Positions 6,081 to 13,703 of a DNA stretch of 13,703 nucleotides are shown one piece after another; position 1 is the first letter of the stretch, and each line of letters opens with the position of its first letter. This DNA comes from an uncultured Clostridia bacterium. GTDB lineage: Bacteria > Bacillota > Clostridia > Christensenellales > Aristaeellaceae. Both the position numbers and the translations under genes were made by a program. Where the stretch lies: the NCBI GenBank assembly GCA_944363005.1, contig CALVTV010000155.1, positions 1 through 13,703 on the forward strand, in the 5' to 3' direction. Below the pieces are notes generated by a model. The model was not told where the DNA came from, ran no database searches, and was given only the letters and a program-made list of their open reading frames with translations.

Positions 6081-7202
6081 TTATGCGTTGATGCGCTTTT
6101 CGGTCTTGGGATCGAACAGATGCAGTTTTTTCAGATTCGGCGCCATGGTGATCTTCGTGCCCTGCGGCGCCTTATCGCCCGTGTACTTGAAGATCATCAT
6201 CTGGCCGTCCACGTGAACGTGGATCAGGAACGCATCGCCCAACGGCTCAACACCGTCGATTTCGCCCGTGAAGGCGTTCTCGCTGCCCTCGCTGGCAAGC
6301 GTAAAGTCCGACGGACGAATGCCCAAAATGACCTGCGAACCCACATAGCCCTTCAGGCAAGCGCTCATCTCCTTGGGCACGGCGACGGTAAAGCCCTTGC
6401 CCTCCAGCACCAGACCGCTCCCCGCCTCGCGCACGGTGCAGGGGAACGTGTTGATCTCCGGCGTGCCCAGGAAGCCCGCCACAAACAGGCAGTTCGGGTG
6501 ATCATACAGGTCAAACGGCGTGCCCTGCTGCATGATCTTGCCCTGCTTCATCAGCACAATGTGGTCGGCCATGGTCATGGCCTCGGTCTGATCGTGCGTG
6601 ACGTAGACCGTGGTCACGTGCATGCGCTTTTGAATCTGCTTGAGCTCATAGCGCACCTTGTCGCGCAGCTTGGCGTCCAGGTTGCCCAGCGGCTCATCGA
6701 GCAGGAACACGTTCGCGTTGCGGACCATCGCGCGGCCCAGGGCTACGCGCTGGCGCTGGCCGCCCGAGAGGTTGGCGATGCGCCGGTCGAGGAAATCCTC
6801 GATCTCCAGCAGCTTCGCCATCTCGTTGACCTTCGCGTCGATCTGTTCGCGCGGCACCTTCTGCGTCTTGAGCGCGAAGGACATGTTCTCGCGCACCGTC
6901 ATGTTCGGATAGAGCGCGTACTCCTGGAACACCATCGCGATATTGCGCTCCTGGGGCTCAACGAAGGTCGTCTCCTTCTTGCCTTCAACGGCGCTCATCA
7001 CCTGATCCCCGAAGCGAATTTCGCCGGAAACCGGATGCAACAGGCCCGCAACGCACTGCATGGCCGTGGATTTTCCGCAGCCGGAAGGCCCCAGAAAGAC
7101 GCAGAACTCGCCGTCCTTCACCTCAAGGTTCATCTTTTCAAGCACGAGCGATTTTCCCTTGTTGTAGGAAACGCTCATATCCCGGATCGAAATAGAAGCC
7201 AT
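6081..7202 (-). CDS. ABC transporter ATP-binding protein (MsmX/UgpC/MalK type)
   Basis: A 373-residue cytoplasmic ATPase of the carbohydrate importer class. Visible motifs are Walker A GPSGCGKST (38-46), the Q-loop Gln93 in VFQEYALYPNM, signature LSGGQRQR (145-152), Walker B VFLLDEP with Glu170, and switch His203 in VTHDQTEAMTMAD. A C-terminal TOBE-like regulatory domain (about 240-373) includes LGIRPSDF. All catalytic residues are intact. It is the last gene of the operon, 45 bases after the second GH3 gene, with AGGTG 7 bases before the ATG. It would energise the two permeases encoded upstream. Many Bacillota use one shared MsmX-like ATPase encoded elsewhere, so its presence inside the operon is of note. 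The family is sure; the substrate is inferred only from the neighbours. Confidence 0.95.
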   Translation of the reverse strand: MASISIRDMSVSYNKGKSLVLEKMNLEVKDGEFCVFLGPSGCGKSTAMQCVAGLLHPVSGEIRFGDQVMSAVEGKKETTFVEPQERNIAMVFQEYALYPNMTVRENMSFALKTQKVPREQIDAKVNEMAKLLEIEDFLDRRIANLSGGQRQRVALGRAMVRNANVFLLDEPLGNLDAKLRDKVRYELKQIQKRMHVTTVYVTHDQTEAMTMADHIVLMKQGKIMQQGTPFDLYDHPNCLFVAGFLGTPEINTFPCTVREAGSGLVLEGKGFTVAVPKEMSACLKGYVGSQVILGIRPSDFTLASEGSENAFTGEIDGVEPLGDAFLIHVHVDGQMMIFKYTGDKAPQGTKITMAPNLKKLHLFDPKTEKRINA

Positions 7203-7247
7203 ACAATCACCTTTCCCGCCTGTATTCTCTTCTGCGAAGAAAAACGC

Positions 7248-9125
7248 TTACTCGCCGAACACGGCAACATCGATGCCGAAACCATAGTCAAAGAGCGGAT
7301 CGACGATATCCTTGGGCAGATCCTCGCGCTGGGCGAGCACCTGATCCATCGTCGCGGGGATCTGGAAAGGCGTCTTGCCGGTGATGGCATGCTCGCCCCA
7401 GAGCGCCTCCACGATGGCCGCCGCGCCGCAGGTCATGCCGGGCTTGTAGGCCAACAGCACAGCGTCGCTCGCCTCGACCATCGGGGTCATCACGTACGGG
7501 CGGTTCATCAGCGCAACGGTGATGATCTTCGCGCCAGACTTCTCCAGAGCGTTCATCATGTCCGTCTGCTGCTCCGGGAAGACGAGCGTGGACGTGCCCC
7601 ACTGCGGCTCGTGCGTGCCCGCTGCCTCGCCCACGACGTAGATGACGACGGTGTCCTCATCGCAGGCGCCGTCCACAAGCGTCGTGTCATAGCCGATATA
7701 GGTGACGTCGCCCGCCTTTTCGGTGATCGCATCCAGGATGCTGGGCGCTTCGTAGTTTTCCACCGTCCAGCCGCTGGACATCGCATGCGTATCCTGCGCC
7801 AGTTCGCCGGCGACGACGATCTTCTTGCCCGCCAGCGGTTCCATGTTCTCGTACTTGACGAGCGTGAGCGCCTGCGCCGCCGCTTCCTTGACCAGCGCCT
7901 TGTGCTCCGGATCGCCCAGCACGGCCACGGCGTTCTCTTCATCGACGAACGGATTCTCGAACACGCCCAGTTCAAACTTGGCCACCAACAGCTTGCGCAC
8001 CTTTTCGTTGAGCTGTTCCTCGGTCAGCGCATCGACGATCTTGGAGATCTCGCGCTGGCTCGCGCCGCCCAGCGCATCCGCACCGGCCACGGCAGCCGCC
8101 GTCGGGCTCAGGCCCCAGTCGGTCTGGATGATGCCCTCGTAACCCATCTGGCCGCGCAGCAGCTCGGTCATGACGGTCGAGGACTCGTGCGCGTAATTTT
8201 CAACCGCGTCGCCGCCCAGGAACGGCACCGTCGAGTAGCCATAGGGCATGATCGACGCCGCGCCCGCCTCGATGGCGGCTTCAAAGATGCTCAGCGCCGT
8301 GCTCAGGCTGCCCTCGTCAAAGACGAGCGGGGAGCCGTCCACGCCGGAGGTCTGCGAACCGGAGCCCGGGAAGTGCTTGACGCACGCCATGACCGATTCA
8401 GGCGTGAGCGTCGTGCCGCCCTGAAGGCCGTCGATGCAGGCGACCACCATGGCCGTCGCCGTCTCCACGTCCTCGCCGAAGCACTCCTGCACGCGGCCCC
8501 AGCGCGGGTCCGTCGCCAGGTCGGCCACGGGCGAAAGGCTCATGCGCACGCCGGTGGCGCGCATCTCTTCGTTCTGCATCTGCGCCAGCTGATGCACCAG
8601 TTCGACGTTGCCCGTCGCCGCCAGGGTGATCTGGTCGGGCAGGATGGTGGCGCCGTTGATCCAGCTCGCGCCGATGACGGAGTCCATGGAGAACACGACC
8701 GGGATGCCCAGGCGCGAGGTCTCCGCCAGCGCCTGCACCTCGTTGGCCTTCTGCGCGGCAGCCTGCGGGCTGTCCGACAGGTAGGTATACGCCAGCACAA
8801 AGCCCACGCCCGTATCCGTGAACCAGGACTCCTTGAGCGTCACCAGCGTGATGTGCAGCATCTGCGCCGCCTTCTCCTCGCTGGTCATCTGGGCAAGCAG
8901 GTCATCCGCGCGCTCGCCCGCAGACAGCCGCCAATCCTCGTACGGATCGAGCGCGCCGTTCTTGTTGAAATCCTTGAATTGCAGGCCGCCCTGCTCGATG
9001 AGGGAGAGGTTGACCGTACCCAGATCGGGCTGCGCCGTCTCCTCGGCAAGCGCGGCGGGCATCATCCCGGCCGCCATGGTCAGGGTCAGCAGCAGCGCCG
9101 CCGCACGCTTTATGTTGTGTTTCAT
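7248..9125 (-). CDS. Secreted glycoside hydrolase family 3 protein (beta-glucosidase-like), second of pair
   Basis: A 625-residue exported GH3 enzyme. The signal peptide is about 1-27 (MKHNIKRAAALLLTLTMAAG..., cut near ALA-E). An EF-hand-like loop, DFNKNGALDPYE (52-63), precedes the barrel domain. Conserved GH3 blocks are ATDPRWGRVQECFGED, KHFPGSG, and the nucleophile Asp336 in QTDWG. The C-terminal alpha/beta domain has VGEAAGTHEPQWG, in which Glu506 could be the acid/base. No FnIII domain follows and there is no cell-wall anchor. GH3 enzymes of this type release terminal beta-linked glucose or related sugars from short glycosides. The ATG is preceded by AAGGAGA, 24 bases after the permease stop. 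A paralog lies at the other end of the operon (10970-12994). Confidence 0.93.
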   Translation of the reverse strand: MKHNIKRAAALLLTLTMAAGMMPAALAEETAQPDLGTVNLSLIEQGGLQFKDFNKNGALDPYEDWRLSAGERADDLLAQMTSEEKAAQMLHITLVTLKESWFTDTGVGFVLAYTYLSDSPQAAAQKANEVQALAETSRLGIPVVFSMDSVIGASWINGATILPDQITLAATGNVELVHQLAQMQNEEMRATGVRMSLSPVADLATDPRWGRVQECFGEDVETATAMVVACIDGLQGGTTLTPESVMACVKHFPGSGSQTSGVDGSPLVFDEGSLSTALSIFEAAIEAGAASIMPYGYSTVPFLGGDAVENYAHESSTVMTELLRGQMGYEGIIQTDWGLSPTAAAVAGADALGGASQREISKIVDALTEEQLNEKVRKLLVAKFELGVFENPFVDEENAVAVLGDPEHKALVKEAAAQALTLVKYENMEPLAGKKIVVAGELAQDTHAMSSGWTVENYEAPSILDAITEKAGDVTYIGYDTTLVDGACDEDTVVIYVVGEAAGTHEPQWGTSTLVFPEQQTDMMNALEKSGAKIITVALMNRPYVMTPMVEASDAVLLAYKPGMTCGAAAIVEALWGEHAITGKTPFQIPATMDQVLAQREDLPKDIVDPLFDYGFGIDVAVFGE

Positions 9126-9149
9126 GCGTTTGTTCTCCTTTCCAATGAA

Positions 9150-10019
9150 TCAGGTTGCCGTCACCGCACCGGCCATATAGCCGCGAATCAGGTATTTTCC
9201 CATGAAGATGTACAGCAGCAGCACGGGCAGCGCCAGAATGATCGATCCAGCCATCTGCACGTTGAACTCCGCCGCCATGGTGCCCGCCAGCTCGTTGAGC
9301 GCGATGGTCGCGGGCTTGGCGTCGTAGCCGCCGAGCACCAGCGCGAAGAGCATCTCGTTCCAAATGGAGGTGCACTGGAAGACGAAGACGGTGATCGTCG
9401 CGATCTTGGTGTTGGGCAGAACGATCCGCGCGTAAATCTGCCACGGGCCGTTGCCGTCGATCATCGCCTGATGGATCAGCGCGTCGGGTACGTCCGCGTA
9501 ATAGCCGCGCATCATCACCGTGCACATCGGCATGCCGAACACCGAGTGAACCAGAATCAGGCCCAGCACGTTGTCATACAGCCCCAGCATGTTGATCGTC
9601 TGAAGCAGCGGAATGAGGATCGCCTGATAGGGCAGGTACGTCGCCGCCACCAGCAGGATGAAGAACAGGTTGCTGCACGCAAACTTGTACTTGCTGAGCG
9701 CGTACGCGCAAACCGAACCCAGGAACAGCGAGCCCAGGGAGCCGCCGATCGTGATGATCACGCTGTTGACCAGCGGAATGGAGAGCGACTCGAAGGCGTC
9801 GATATAGCCCTCAAACGTCACCTGTTCCGGCCAGGCCACGGGGTTGGAGGTCATCACCTCGCTGGCGCCCTTGAGCGACGTGGTGAGCGTGCCCCAGAAC
9901 GGGAGCATGTAAAAGACGATGAACGCGATCATCACGAGGTAGTAGACCACGTGCAGCAGGTGCAGGGCCCACCGGGGATGGCGTTTTTGGGGTTGCCGGT
10001 TGATAGCCATTTCACTCAT
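9150..10019 (-). CDS. Carbohydrate ABC transporter permease (MalG/MsmG type)
   Basis: A 289-residue inner-membrane permease with six hydrophobic segments, starting near residues 17-42 (HLLHVVYYLVMIAFIVFYML). The cytoplasmic EAA loop, which contacts the ATPase, reads ALIHQAMIDGNGPWQIYARI followed by VLP; its usual first Glu is His. The C-terminus YLIRGYMAGAVTAT is typical of the MalG/MsmG group. It starts 4 bases after the stop of the other permease gene, with AGGAGG 10 bases before the ATG, so the two are probably translationally coupled and form the heterodimeric channel. The substrate is likely a sugar because of the GH3 neighbours and the family type. Confidence 0.95.
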   Translation of the reverse strand: MSEMAINRQPQKRHPRWALHLLHVVYYLVMIAFIVFYMLPFWGTLTTSLKGASEVMTSNPVAWPEQVTFEGYIDAFESLSIPLVNSVIITIGGSLGSLFLGSVCAYALSKYKFACSNLFFILLVAATYLPYQAILIPLLQTINMLGLYDNVLGLILVHSVFGMPMCTVMMRGYYADVPDALIHQAMIDGNGPWQIYARIVLPNTKIATITVFVFQCTSIWNEMLFALVLGGYDAKPATIALNELAGTMAAEFNVQMAGSIILALPVLLLYIFMGKYLIRGYMAGAVTAT

Positions 10020-10023
10020 GGTC

Positions 10024-10893
10024 TCACTTCCTCCTATTGCTCCAGTAGGTCAGCGGCAGGATCAACACCAGCACCAGCGCCAACAGGAAACAGGAGATGG
10101 CCGCCGCGTAGGCGAAGTTGTTCTTGCTGAACGCCTCCTGATACATCCACACGGGGAGCGTCCAAGCCGCCGATTTCGTATAGCCCACCAGGGACACGAT
10201 GAAGTCAAAGGAGCGCAGCGCGTACATCGCCAGGATGGTGATGCACGAGCCCATCGCGCCCTTGAGCTGCGGGATGATCAGCTTCCAGTAGATCCGCGGG
10301 GAATATGCGCCGTCGAGTTTGGCGGCATTGATGACATTCTGCGGAACCGACTGAATTCCTGCCAGGAAGATGATCGCGACGTATCCGGAGAACTGCCATA
10401 CCAGCGCCAGAATGATCGACAGCATGACCGTTTCGTTGCTGGACGTCCACATCAGCTTCGTGGTATTGACGCCGAAGATTTGCAAAAACGAGTTGAGCAC
10501 GCCGTTGCTCGGCCGGTACATCCAGGCCCAGACCGTGCCGGTGACCACGAAGGACAGCGCAAACGGCAGCAAAATCAGGTTGCGGAAGAGCGCCGTGCCG
10601 CGCAGTCCCTGATCCATCAGCAGCGCAAGCCCCAGGCCCAGCAGCAGACAGATCGGAATCAGGCAGAACAGCAGCAGCGTGTTGATCAGCGAGGTAACGA
10701 AGTACTCACTGGTGAACATCTTGATATACTGGCCAAATCCACCCCAGCCGTAGGTCGCCGTGAGCGAGCCGTTCTCCCAGTCGGATACGGAAACCCAGAG
10801 GTTCCAGCCCAGCGAGATGTACACGAAGTAGATCAGCAGGGCCGCCGGAATCACAATGGGCCACATGGGGTGCTTTTTCAGGAATTTTCGCAT
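10024..10893 (-). CDS. Carbohydrate ABC transporter permease (MalF/MsmF/UgpA type)
   Basis: A 289-residue membrane protein with about six transmembrane segments, the first being WPIVIPAALLIYFVYISLGW. The EAA loop is NAAKLDGAYSPRIYWKLIIP, close to the consensus. It would pair with the permease encoded immediately downstream. ATG at 10893 is chosen over an upstream in-frame ATG at 10938, because GAGGAG lies 7 bases before it and the longer version would run through the intercistronic hairpin (10915-10959) and add an Arg-rich tail. The gene follows that hairpin, so part of the upstream transcript may not reach it. Confidence 0.94.
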   Translation of the reverse strand: MRKFLKKHPMWPIVIPAALLIYFVYISLGWNLWVSVSDWENGSLTATYGWGGFGQYIKMFTSEYFVTSLINTLLLFCLIPICLLLGLGLALLMDQGLRGTALFRNLILLPFALSFVVTGTVWAWMYRPSNGVLNSFLQIFGVNTTKLMWTSSNETVMLSIILALVWQFSGYVAIIFLAGIQSVPQNVINAAKLDGAYSPRIYWKLIIPQLKGAMGSCITILAMYALRSFDFIVSLVGYTKSAAWTLPVWMYQEAFSKNNFAYAAAISCFLLALVLVLILPLTYWSNRRK

Positions 10894-10914
10894 TTGCACG
10901 CTCCTCTCCGAATG

Positions 10915-10959
10915 AAAAGGCCTGCGCGGGCGTAACATGCGCTCCCGCCCGCGCAGGCC
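10915..10959 (-). terminator. Intercistronic hairpin / attenuator between GH3 and permease genes
   Basis: A perfect 14-bp stem, GGCCTGCGCGGGCG (10919-10932) with 10946-10959, encloses a 13-base loop. On the minus strand it is followed by TTTTCATT. It starts 11 bases after the GH3 stop codon and ends about 22 bases before the permease start. The T-run is short, so partial termination or protection of the upstream mRNA is more likely than a full stop. Confidence 0.78.
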
Positions 10960-10969
10960 GGTCGTTCAC

Positions 10970-12994
10970 TTACTCGCCGTAGCTGAGGCCGAAGCCGTAT
11001 TCATACAGCGGGTTCTCTAGGTCGAAGGAGACGTCCTCGGCCTGCGCCTCAACGGAAGCCATATCGCGCGGCATGGCGATGGGCAGCTTGCCCGTCGGGT
11101 TGTTCATGCCGTAGATCGTCTCCGCGATTGCGTTGTCTTTTTGCTGGCCAGGATAGTAGGCCATCAGGATCGCGTTGGTGTTCTCGTCGCACCAGGTAAG
11201 GATGTAAGGCCGTCCGCCGATGACCACGGTGATGATCGGGGTACCCGTCGCGGCGACCGCCTCGAGCACAGCCTGCTGCGTCTCGGTGATCTCCAGGGTG
11301 TCATAGCCCCACGGCGGATTGTGCTGATAGGCGACCTCGCCGACGGCCACGATGGCCACGTCGCACTCGCCGGCAATCTCCGAAATCCGCTCGACGTCCT
11401 CTGCCTCATAGATGATTTCCGCGCCGTCGCCCGCCAGCTGCTCCAGGGCCTGGGCGAGCGTCACGCCGTCCTGGCTGGACGTCCAGCCGCCGCACAGGGA
11501 GTCCATGTCGCCCGCGCGCAGGCCGGCCACCAGGATCTTCTTGTTGGAAGAATCCAGCGGCAGGATGCCGTCGTTCTTGAGCAGGGTCATGGCCTTTTCC
11601 GCCGCTTCCAGGTTGACCGCGGTGTTCTCCTCGCAGCCGACGAAATCGACAGCCGCCTGTACGTCCACATACGGGGTTTCGAAGATGCCCAGTTCAAACT
11701 TGGCGCGCAGGATGCGCAGGCAAGCCGCGTCGAGCACTTCGTCGGTGATGGAGCCGGCGTTGTAGAGCTCTTCCATCTGGTCAATCAGACGGATGGACTC
11801 GCCGCCGATGCCGTCCACCTGCGCGTCCATGACGCCGATGAGGATGGCATCCTCTTCAGAGCACTCCTCGCCCCACATGGAGGTCGCCTGCTGAATGCCC
11901 CAAATCATGCCCCAGTCGGTCTGGATGATGCCGTCAAAGCCCATCTTCTCGCGCAGCAGGCCCTGCAGGGTCGCTTCGCTGCCCAGCGCGGCGTTCGTAT
12001 CGAGCACCAGCGGGATGGAGTAATACGGCATGACAGAGCCGACGTTGTTTTCAATGGCCGCGTAGTACGGCTTCAGGTGCACTTCCAGGGACTCCTCGTC
12101 CGAGACGATGGGCGCCTGGTCGAGGCCTTCCATCTGCGGGCCGGCGCCCGGGAAGTGCTTGATGCAGGCGATCAGGCCGTCAGGGTTGAGGCCGTCGCTG
12201 CCGTTCTGATAGGCGACGATCTGCGCGGTGACCATCTGCGTCACCAGGTCCGGGTCCTCGCCGAAGGTTTCCATCACGCGGCCCCAGCGCGGTTCGGAGG
12301 CGATGTCCGCTTCCGGCGAGAGCGTCATGCGCACGCCGATGGCCATGAGCTCTTCGCGCTGAATCTCCGCCAGGCGGGTGACGAGGTCCTCGTCACGGGT
12401 GGCCGCCTGCGCCAGGTTATGCATGGTGACCGTCGCGCCGTTGACGTAGGACGCGCCGTGCACCGAGTCCATCGAGACGACGACCGGGATGCCCAGTCGC
12501 GCGTTCTCGCACCACTGCTGCACCTGGTTCATCGTCGTGGCGGCGGTGCCCACGCTGTCGGAGACGTTGAACTCACGCACCAGCACGAAGCCGATGTTCT
12601 CCGTCTCGTTCCATTTTTGCAGGTAGCTCGGGTACTCGCCGTTGTCCTTCGGGGTGAAGGTCGGGTGCTGCATCTGCGCGATCTTCTCGCGCACGGTCAT
12701 CTGGGAAATCAGGTCCTGGGCGCGGGTGGTGGCGTCCTGCCGCCAGTCCTCGTAGACGTCGAGCGCGCCGTTCGCGTTGAGATCCTTGAAGTACAGGCCG
12801 TCCTGCTCGATGATCGGCTTGGTGTAAGCCTGCAATTCCTGCTGCGTCTCCGTGCCGGGGATCACGGTCATTTCCGGCGCGGCTTCGGCTTCCTCGGCAA
12901 ACGCCGCGGGCGCCGGCATCAGCGTCACGGCCATCGCCAGCGCCGCCGCAGAAGCGAGGCCGCGGCGCCAGAGGCGGTTCATCTTAGTCAACAA
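10970..12994 (-). CDS. Secreted glycoside hydrolase family 3 protein (exo-beta-glucanase-like), first of pair
   Basis: An exported GH3 enzyme of 674 residues. The signal peptide runs to about residue 33 (MNRLWRRGLASAAALAMAVT..., cut near AFA-E). EF-hand-like loop DLNANGALDVYE is at 71-82. Catalytic-domain blocks are SEPRWGRVMETFGEDP, KHFPGAG, and the nucleophile Asp360 in QTDWG. The C-terminal domain includes CGGWTSSQDG and VGEVAYQHNPPWG, resembling plant and bacterial exo-1,3/1,4-beta-glucanases, but with Asn559 where the paralog has Glu506. The start is open: TTG at 12994 has AAAGGAGA 8 bases upstream and overlaps the binding-protein stop by 11 bases, while ATG at 12982 lies 1 base beyond that stop. 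Either implies translational coupling. The substrate, probably a beta-linked gluco- or xylo-oligosaccharide, is inferred. Confidence 0.93.
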   Translation of the reverse strand: MLTKMNRLWRRGLASAAALAMAVTLMPAPAAFAEEAEAAPEMTVIPGTETQQELQAYTKPIIEQDGLYFKDLNANGALDVYEDWRQDATTRAQDLISQMTVREKIAQMQHPTFTPKDNGEYPSYLQKWNETENIGFVLVREFNVSDSVGTAATTMNQVQQWCENARLGIPVVVSMDSVHGASYVNGATVTMHNLAQAATRDEDLVTRLAEIQREELMAIGVRMTLSPEADIASEPRWGRVMETFGEDPDLVTQMVTAQIVAYQNGSDGLNPDGLIACIKHFPGAGPQMEGLDQAPIVSDEESLEVHLKPYYAAIENNVGSVMPYYSIPLVLDTNAALGSEATLQGLLREKMGFDGIIQTDWGMIWGIQQATSMWGEECSEEDAILIGVMDAQVDGIGGESIRLIDQMEELYNAGSITDEVLDAACLRILRAKFELGIFETPYVDVQAAVDFVGCEENTAVNLEAAEKAMTLLKNDGILPLDSSNKKILVAGLRAGDMDSLCGGWTSSQDGVTLAQALEQLAGDGAEIIYEAEDVERISEIAGECDVAIVAVGEVAYQHNPPWGYDTLEITETQQAVLEAVAATGTPIITVVIGGRPYILTWCDENTNAILMAYYPGQQKDNAIAETIYGMNNPTGKLPIAMPRDMASVEAQAEDVSFDLENPLYEYGFGLSYGE

Positions 12995-13703
12995 TGTTCC
13001 AATCTCCTTTCAGGCCGGACTCCTGAAGCGCGACGACGATGTTGTGCGCATAGCGCGCCGTGTCGGGATCGGAAGCGACGGCGAAGTCCTGAATGCGGGT
13101 CTGCAGGTCGGTGGAAGCCGCCCAGGGCAGCGCGGTGCCGTGGGTGAAGCTCGGATAGGTCTTGGTTTCCGGGTCGGTCAGCTCCTGCTTGAACTTGAGC
13201 GTCAGCTCGCAGTAAACGTCATCCGGCACGTCCGTATAGGGCGAGATGGATTCCTTGAGCTGGCAGAAGGCGCTCTGCACGTCCACGGTCGTCACGTTGT
13301 GCGCCCAGCGGATGCCGGAAGGCACGTCGGCGGAGTCGTTGGAGACCACGAAGCCGTCCACGCACATGCCGAAGTAACCCTCGGTGCCCGGGAAGGTCAG
13401 CACGCCGTAATCGGTGCCGTAGACCTGGCCCAGGCTGGTCATCAGCGGCTGCATCCAGGCGCCCATGATCTGCATGGCATACTGTCCGGCGACGATCTGG
13501 CCGCTCGTCTCGTACCAGTCGCGGGAGGCGTGGTCCGGGGCGACGTAGGTCAGCAGGCGCTTGTAGGTATCCAGCACGCCCTTCACCTGCTCTTCGGTGG
13601 CGTTGCCGTTGATGAAGTCCTCGTAGAGCTGCGGGTCGGTGCCGATCATGATGTCCTCAAAGACCTGGCAGGCCGGCCAGCCCTTGCGGTCGCCCAGGTC
13701 GAT
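12984..13703 (-). CDS. Extracellular solute-binding protein (carbohydrate ABC transporter), 5'-truncated
   Basis: The frame is open to the right edge, so the N-terminus, including any lipoprotein signal, is outside the window; 239 residues are visible. The C-terminal lobe of a family 1 sugar-binding protein is recognisable: ACQVFEDIMIGTDP, a TYKRLLTYV helix, GQYAMQIMGAWMQPLM (the aromatic/hydrophobic segment typical of the family), and FPGTEGYFGMCVDGFVVS. It should capture the sugar outside the cell and pass it to the two permeases. It is the first visible gene of the operon, and the promoter must lie further right. Its TAA stop (12986-12984) overlaps or abuts the start of the GH3 gene. Family assignment is good; ligand identity cannot be read from this part. 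Confidence 0.9.
   Translation of the reverse strand: MDLGDRKGWPACQVFEDIMIGTDPQLYEDFINGNATEEQVKGVLDTYKRLLTYVAPDHASRDWYETSGQIVAGQYAMQIMGAWMQPLMTSLGQVYGTDYGVLTFPGTEGYFGMCVDGFVVSNDSADVPSGIRWAHNVTTVDVQSAFCQLKESISPYTDVPDDVYCELTLKFKQELTDPETKTYPSFTHGTALPWAASTDLQTRIQDFAVASDPDTARYAHNIVVALQESGLKGDWNIVD

Noticed and set aside
6120..10130. A 1336-codon open frame on the plus strand opposite the ATPase, GH3 and permease genes
   Set aside because: It spans three well-supported minus-strand genes and their gaps, has an Arg/His/Ala-rich composition typical of antisense frames in GC-rich DNA, and shows no recognisable domain.
10894..10938. Longer N-terminus for the first permease
   Set aside because: It would translate one arm of the hairpin and an Arg-rich tail, and the best ribosome binding site points to the ATG at 10893.
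11141..13147. A 668-codon plus-strand open frame opposite the first GH3 gene
   Set aside because: Antisense shadow with the same composition, no ribosome binding site and no domain; it runs across a GH3 gene and into the binding-protein gene.

Overview
The window looks like a piece of a Bacillota (Clostridia-type) chromosome, probably from a high-GC, gut-associated lineage. The supporting signs are strong AGGAGG-like ribosome binding sites, extended -10 promoters, secreted serine-linked peptidoglycan-binding proteins, and a sugar ABC operon with GH3 enzymes. No RNA gene, CRISPR array, transposase or phage gene was seen. Genus-level assignment is not possible from this sequence alone.

Left part (1-2100): the 3' end of a plus-strand cell-wall gene (peptidoglycan-binding domain, Ser/Gly linker, C-terminal domain with an HxC motif reminiscent of L,D-transpeptidases) meets a minus-strand alanyl-tRNA editing gene (alaX-like). 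Two back-to-back hairpin terminators separate the convergent genes. Divergent promoters between 1955 and 2109 drive alaX to the left and a two-gene operon to the right.

Middle (2110-5934): the right-facing operon holds a cytidylate-kinase-like P-loop protein and, overlapping it by 4 bases (GTGA), a patatin-like phospholipase with an uncharacterised C-terminal half. A 307-base gene-free stretch follows. It contains two copies of a 68-bp structured repeat, one pair of whose differences is compensatory within a hairpin, plus a further palindrome and a bidirectional terminator. Converging from the right is a gene for a secreted, proline-rich, beta-helix-like surface protein with its own promoter.

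Right part (6081-13703): a minus-strand carbohydrate ABC operon in the order (transcription right to left) solute-binding protein (partial), secreted GH3 glycosidase, permease, permease, second secreted GH3 glycosidase, ATPase. The likely model is extracellular release of sugars from beta-linked glycosides by the two exported GH3 enzymes, capture by the binding protein, and uptake through the two permeases energised by the co-encoded ATPase. A 14-bp GC-rich hairpin between the first GH3 gene and the first permease gene probably sets different expression levels for the two halves of the operon.

Nothing in the window is clearly a wholly new system. The least explained items are the structured repeat pair, the HxC domain of the cell-wall protein, the patatin C-terminal region, and the paired but diverged secreted GH3 enzymes.
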